A stretch of DNA of 6,750 bases, taken from contig JALXDW010000181.1 in NCBI GenBank assembly GCA_027070385.1, positions 1-6,750 of the forward strand, in the 5' to 3' direction. The position numbers were made by a program, and so were the translations under genes. The notes under the pieces were generated by a model that worked only from the letters and a program-made list of their open reading frames with translations, had not been told where the DNA came from and searched no databases. Of the stretch, positions 5,815-6,750 are shown in pieces (position 1 is the stretch's first letter; each line of letters starts with the position of its first letter). Source of the DNA: Chromatiales bacterium. Lineage in GTDB: Bacteria > Pseudomonadota > Gammaproteobacteria > UBA6429 > Thiohalophilaceae.

Positions 5815-6750
5815 ATGAAAGAATCGTCACCAACAACACTTTGGCGTTTACGCTGGATTACCACTCCCATATTCAAATTATTCAAACGCGTAACACCACG
5901 CATGTCTCAAACAGAACGCGAAGCATTAGAAGCCGGCAATGTCTGGTGGGATGGAGAGCTGTTCAGTGGTCGTCCGCATTGGGGACGTTTACGAAAAGTC
6001 TCAGCCCCACAACTCTCTCCTGAAGAACAAGCTTTTATTGATGGCCCGGTCACAACAGTTTGCAGCATGATCGATGACTGGAAAATTACCCATGAAGATT
6101 ACGATTTGCCCTCCGATGTTTGGCAATACCTGAAAGACAAGGGTTTTTTCAGCATGATCATCCCCAAAGAATTTGGTGGCCTCGAATTTTCAGCATTAGC
6201 ACATTCAGAAGTCGTCATGAAAATTTCCACTCGTAGCGTCTCGGCTGCAGTCACTGTGATGGTACCTAATTCACTCGGACCGGGTAAATTACTTCTGGAA
6301 TATGGAACCGATGAACAAAAAAAATACTACCTGCCACGATTAGCCAAAGGACTGGAAATTCCCTGCTTCGCATTGACTAGCCCCCATGCAGGCAGTGATG
6401 CCGGGGCTATTCCCGATTACGGTATCGTTTGCAAACAGGACTTCGAAGGCAAAAAAGATGTGCTAGGGATGCGCGTTAGCTGGGACAAACGTTATATTAC
6501 CCTCGGGCCGGTTGCCACTTTGCTGGGACTGGCCTTTAAACTTTATGATCCGGACCATATTCTGGGTGACAAGGAAGATTTAGGAATAACACTGGCCTTG
6601 ATTCCAACGGATACAGCCGGTGTCAATATTGGTCGTCGTCATATGCCTCTGAACATGATGTTTATGAATGGCCCCAATAGCGGCAAGGATGTTTTTATGC
6701 CGTTGGATTGGATCATTGGTGGCCAAGCGCGTATTGGTCAGGGATGGCGT
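5815..6750 (+). CDS. fadE: Acyl-CoA dehydrogenase FadE, N-terminal part (3' truncated by window edge)
   Basis: FadE catalyses the first step of fatty-acid beta-oxidation, the FAD-dependent dehydrogenation of acyl-CoA to trans-2-enoyl-CoA. The window holds 312 codons; the family is about 750-815 residues, so the catalytic C-terminal part lies outside. The similarity to E. coli FadE is strong: [21 protein letters not shown] (30-50), [21 protein letters not shown] (111-131), [29 protein letters not shown] (151-179) and [26 protein letters not shown] (181-206), the last covering the FAD/substrate-contact region. [10 protein letters not shown] (271-280) and IGQGWR (307-312) also match. The ATG at 5815 has AGGA (5806-5809) five bases upstream, and an in-frame TAG at 5767-5769 limits any extension. 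The protein therefore lacks the roughly 60-residue hydrophobic N-terminal region of E. coli FadE. No convincing promoter is visible in the preceding gap. Confidence 0.93.
   Translation, partial: MKESSPTTLWRLRWITTPIFKLFKRVTPRMSQTEREALEAGNVWWDGELFSGRPHWGRLRKVSAPQLSPEEQAFIDGPVTTVCSMIDDWKITHEDYDLPSDVWQYLKDKGFFSMIIPKEFGGLEFSALAHSEVVMKISTRSVSAAVTVMVPNSLGPGKLLLEYGTDEQKKYYLPRLAKGLEIPCFALTSPHAGSDAGAIPDYGIVCKQDFEGKKDVLGMRVSWDKRYITLGPVATLLGLAFKLYDPDHILGDKEDLGITLALIPTDTAGVNIGRRHMPLNMMFMNGPNSGKDVFMPLDWIIGGQARIGQGWR

Noticed and set aside
5580..5903. Minus-strand open frame of 107 codons across the hdeD-fadE gap
   Set aside because: It overlaps the ends of two clear genes, crosses the hairpin, has no family resemblance I recognise and no convincing ribosome site. 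It is probably a chance frame.

Overview
The window looks like chromosomal DNA of a gammaproteobacterium with moderately low GC. Nearly every gene has a recognisable gammaproteobacterial family: an NhaD Na+/H+ antiporter, a LOG-family protein, MtfA, a YbeL-type zinc-ribbon protein, a DsrC/TusE-like protein, CbpM, CbpA, an HdeD-type membrane protein and FadE. NhaD and a DsrC-family protein hint at a marine or saline, possibly sulfur-metabolising lineage, but that is inference and the species cannot be named from the sequence. I see no tRNA, rRNA, CRISPR array, insertion sequence or phage gene.

Layout. From 1 to 825 (+) is the C-terminal part of nhaD, followed 38 bp later by a LOG-family gene (864-1835, +). 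Facing these is a compact minus-strand cluster of five genes, read from 4872 down to 1876: cbpA, cbpM, a dsrC/tusE-like gene, a ybeL-like zinc-ribbon gene and mtfA. The first two overlap by one base and the other gaps are 33, 44 and 20 bp, so a single operon is likely. A 232-bp divergent intergenic region (4873-5104) separates it from an hdeD-like gene (5105-5641, +). This region holds a 9/10 match to an FNR box (5002-5015) and a 24-bp imperfect palindrome (4901-4924). After hdeD comes a 173-bp gap with a strong 50-nt hairpin (5671-5720), then the 5' part of fadE (5815 to the window end).

Function. The minus-strand cluster starts with a J-protein co-chaperone and its dedicated inhibitor, and continues with a sulfur-relay-like protein, a zinc-ribbon protein and an M90 metallopeptidase. 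This suggests a stress or protein-homeostasis unit. The divergent HdeD-type gene fits a stress theme. The FNR-like box raises the possibility that one or both directions respond to oxygen.

The most interesting points are the DsrC-like protein that keeps the inner cysteine but has Glu where the C-terminal catalytic cysteine should be, its placement in a chaperone/protease operon, the FNR-like and palindromic sites in the divergent promoter, the hdeD-fadE hairpin, and a FadE that lacks the usual N-terminal membrane region. No wholly new system is evident; most of the window is ordinary housekeeping and stress genes.
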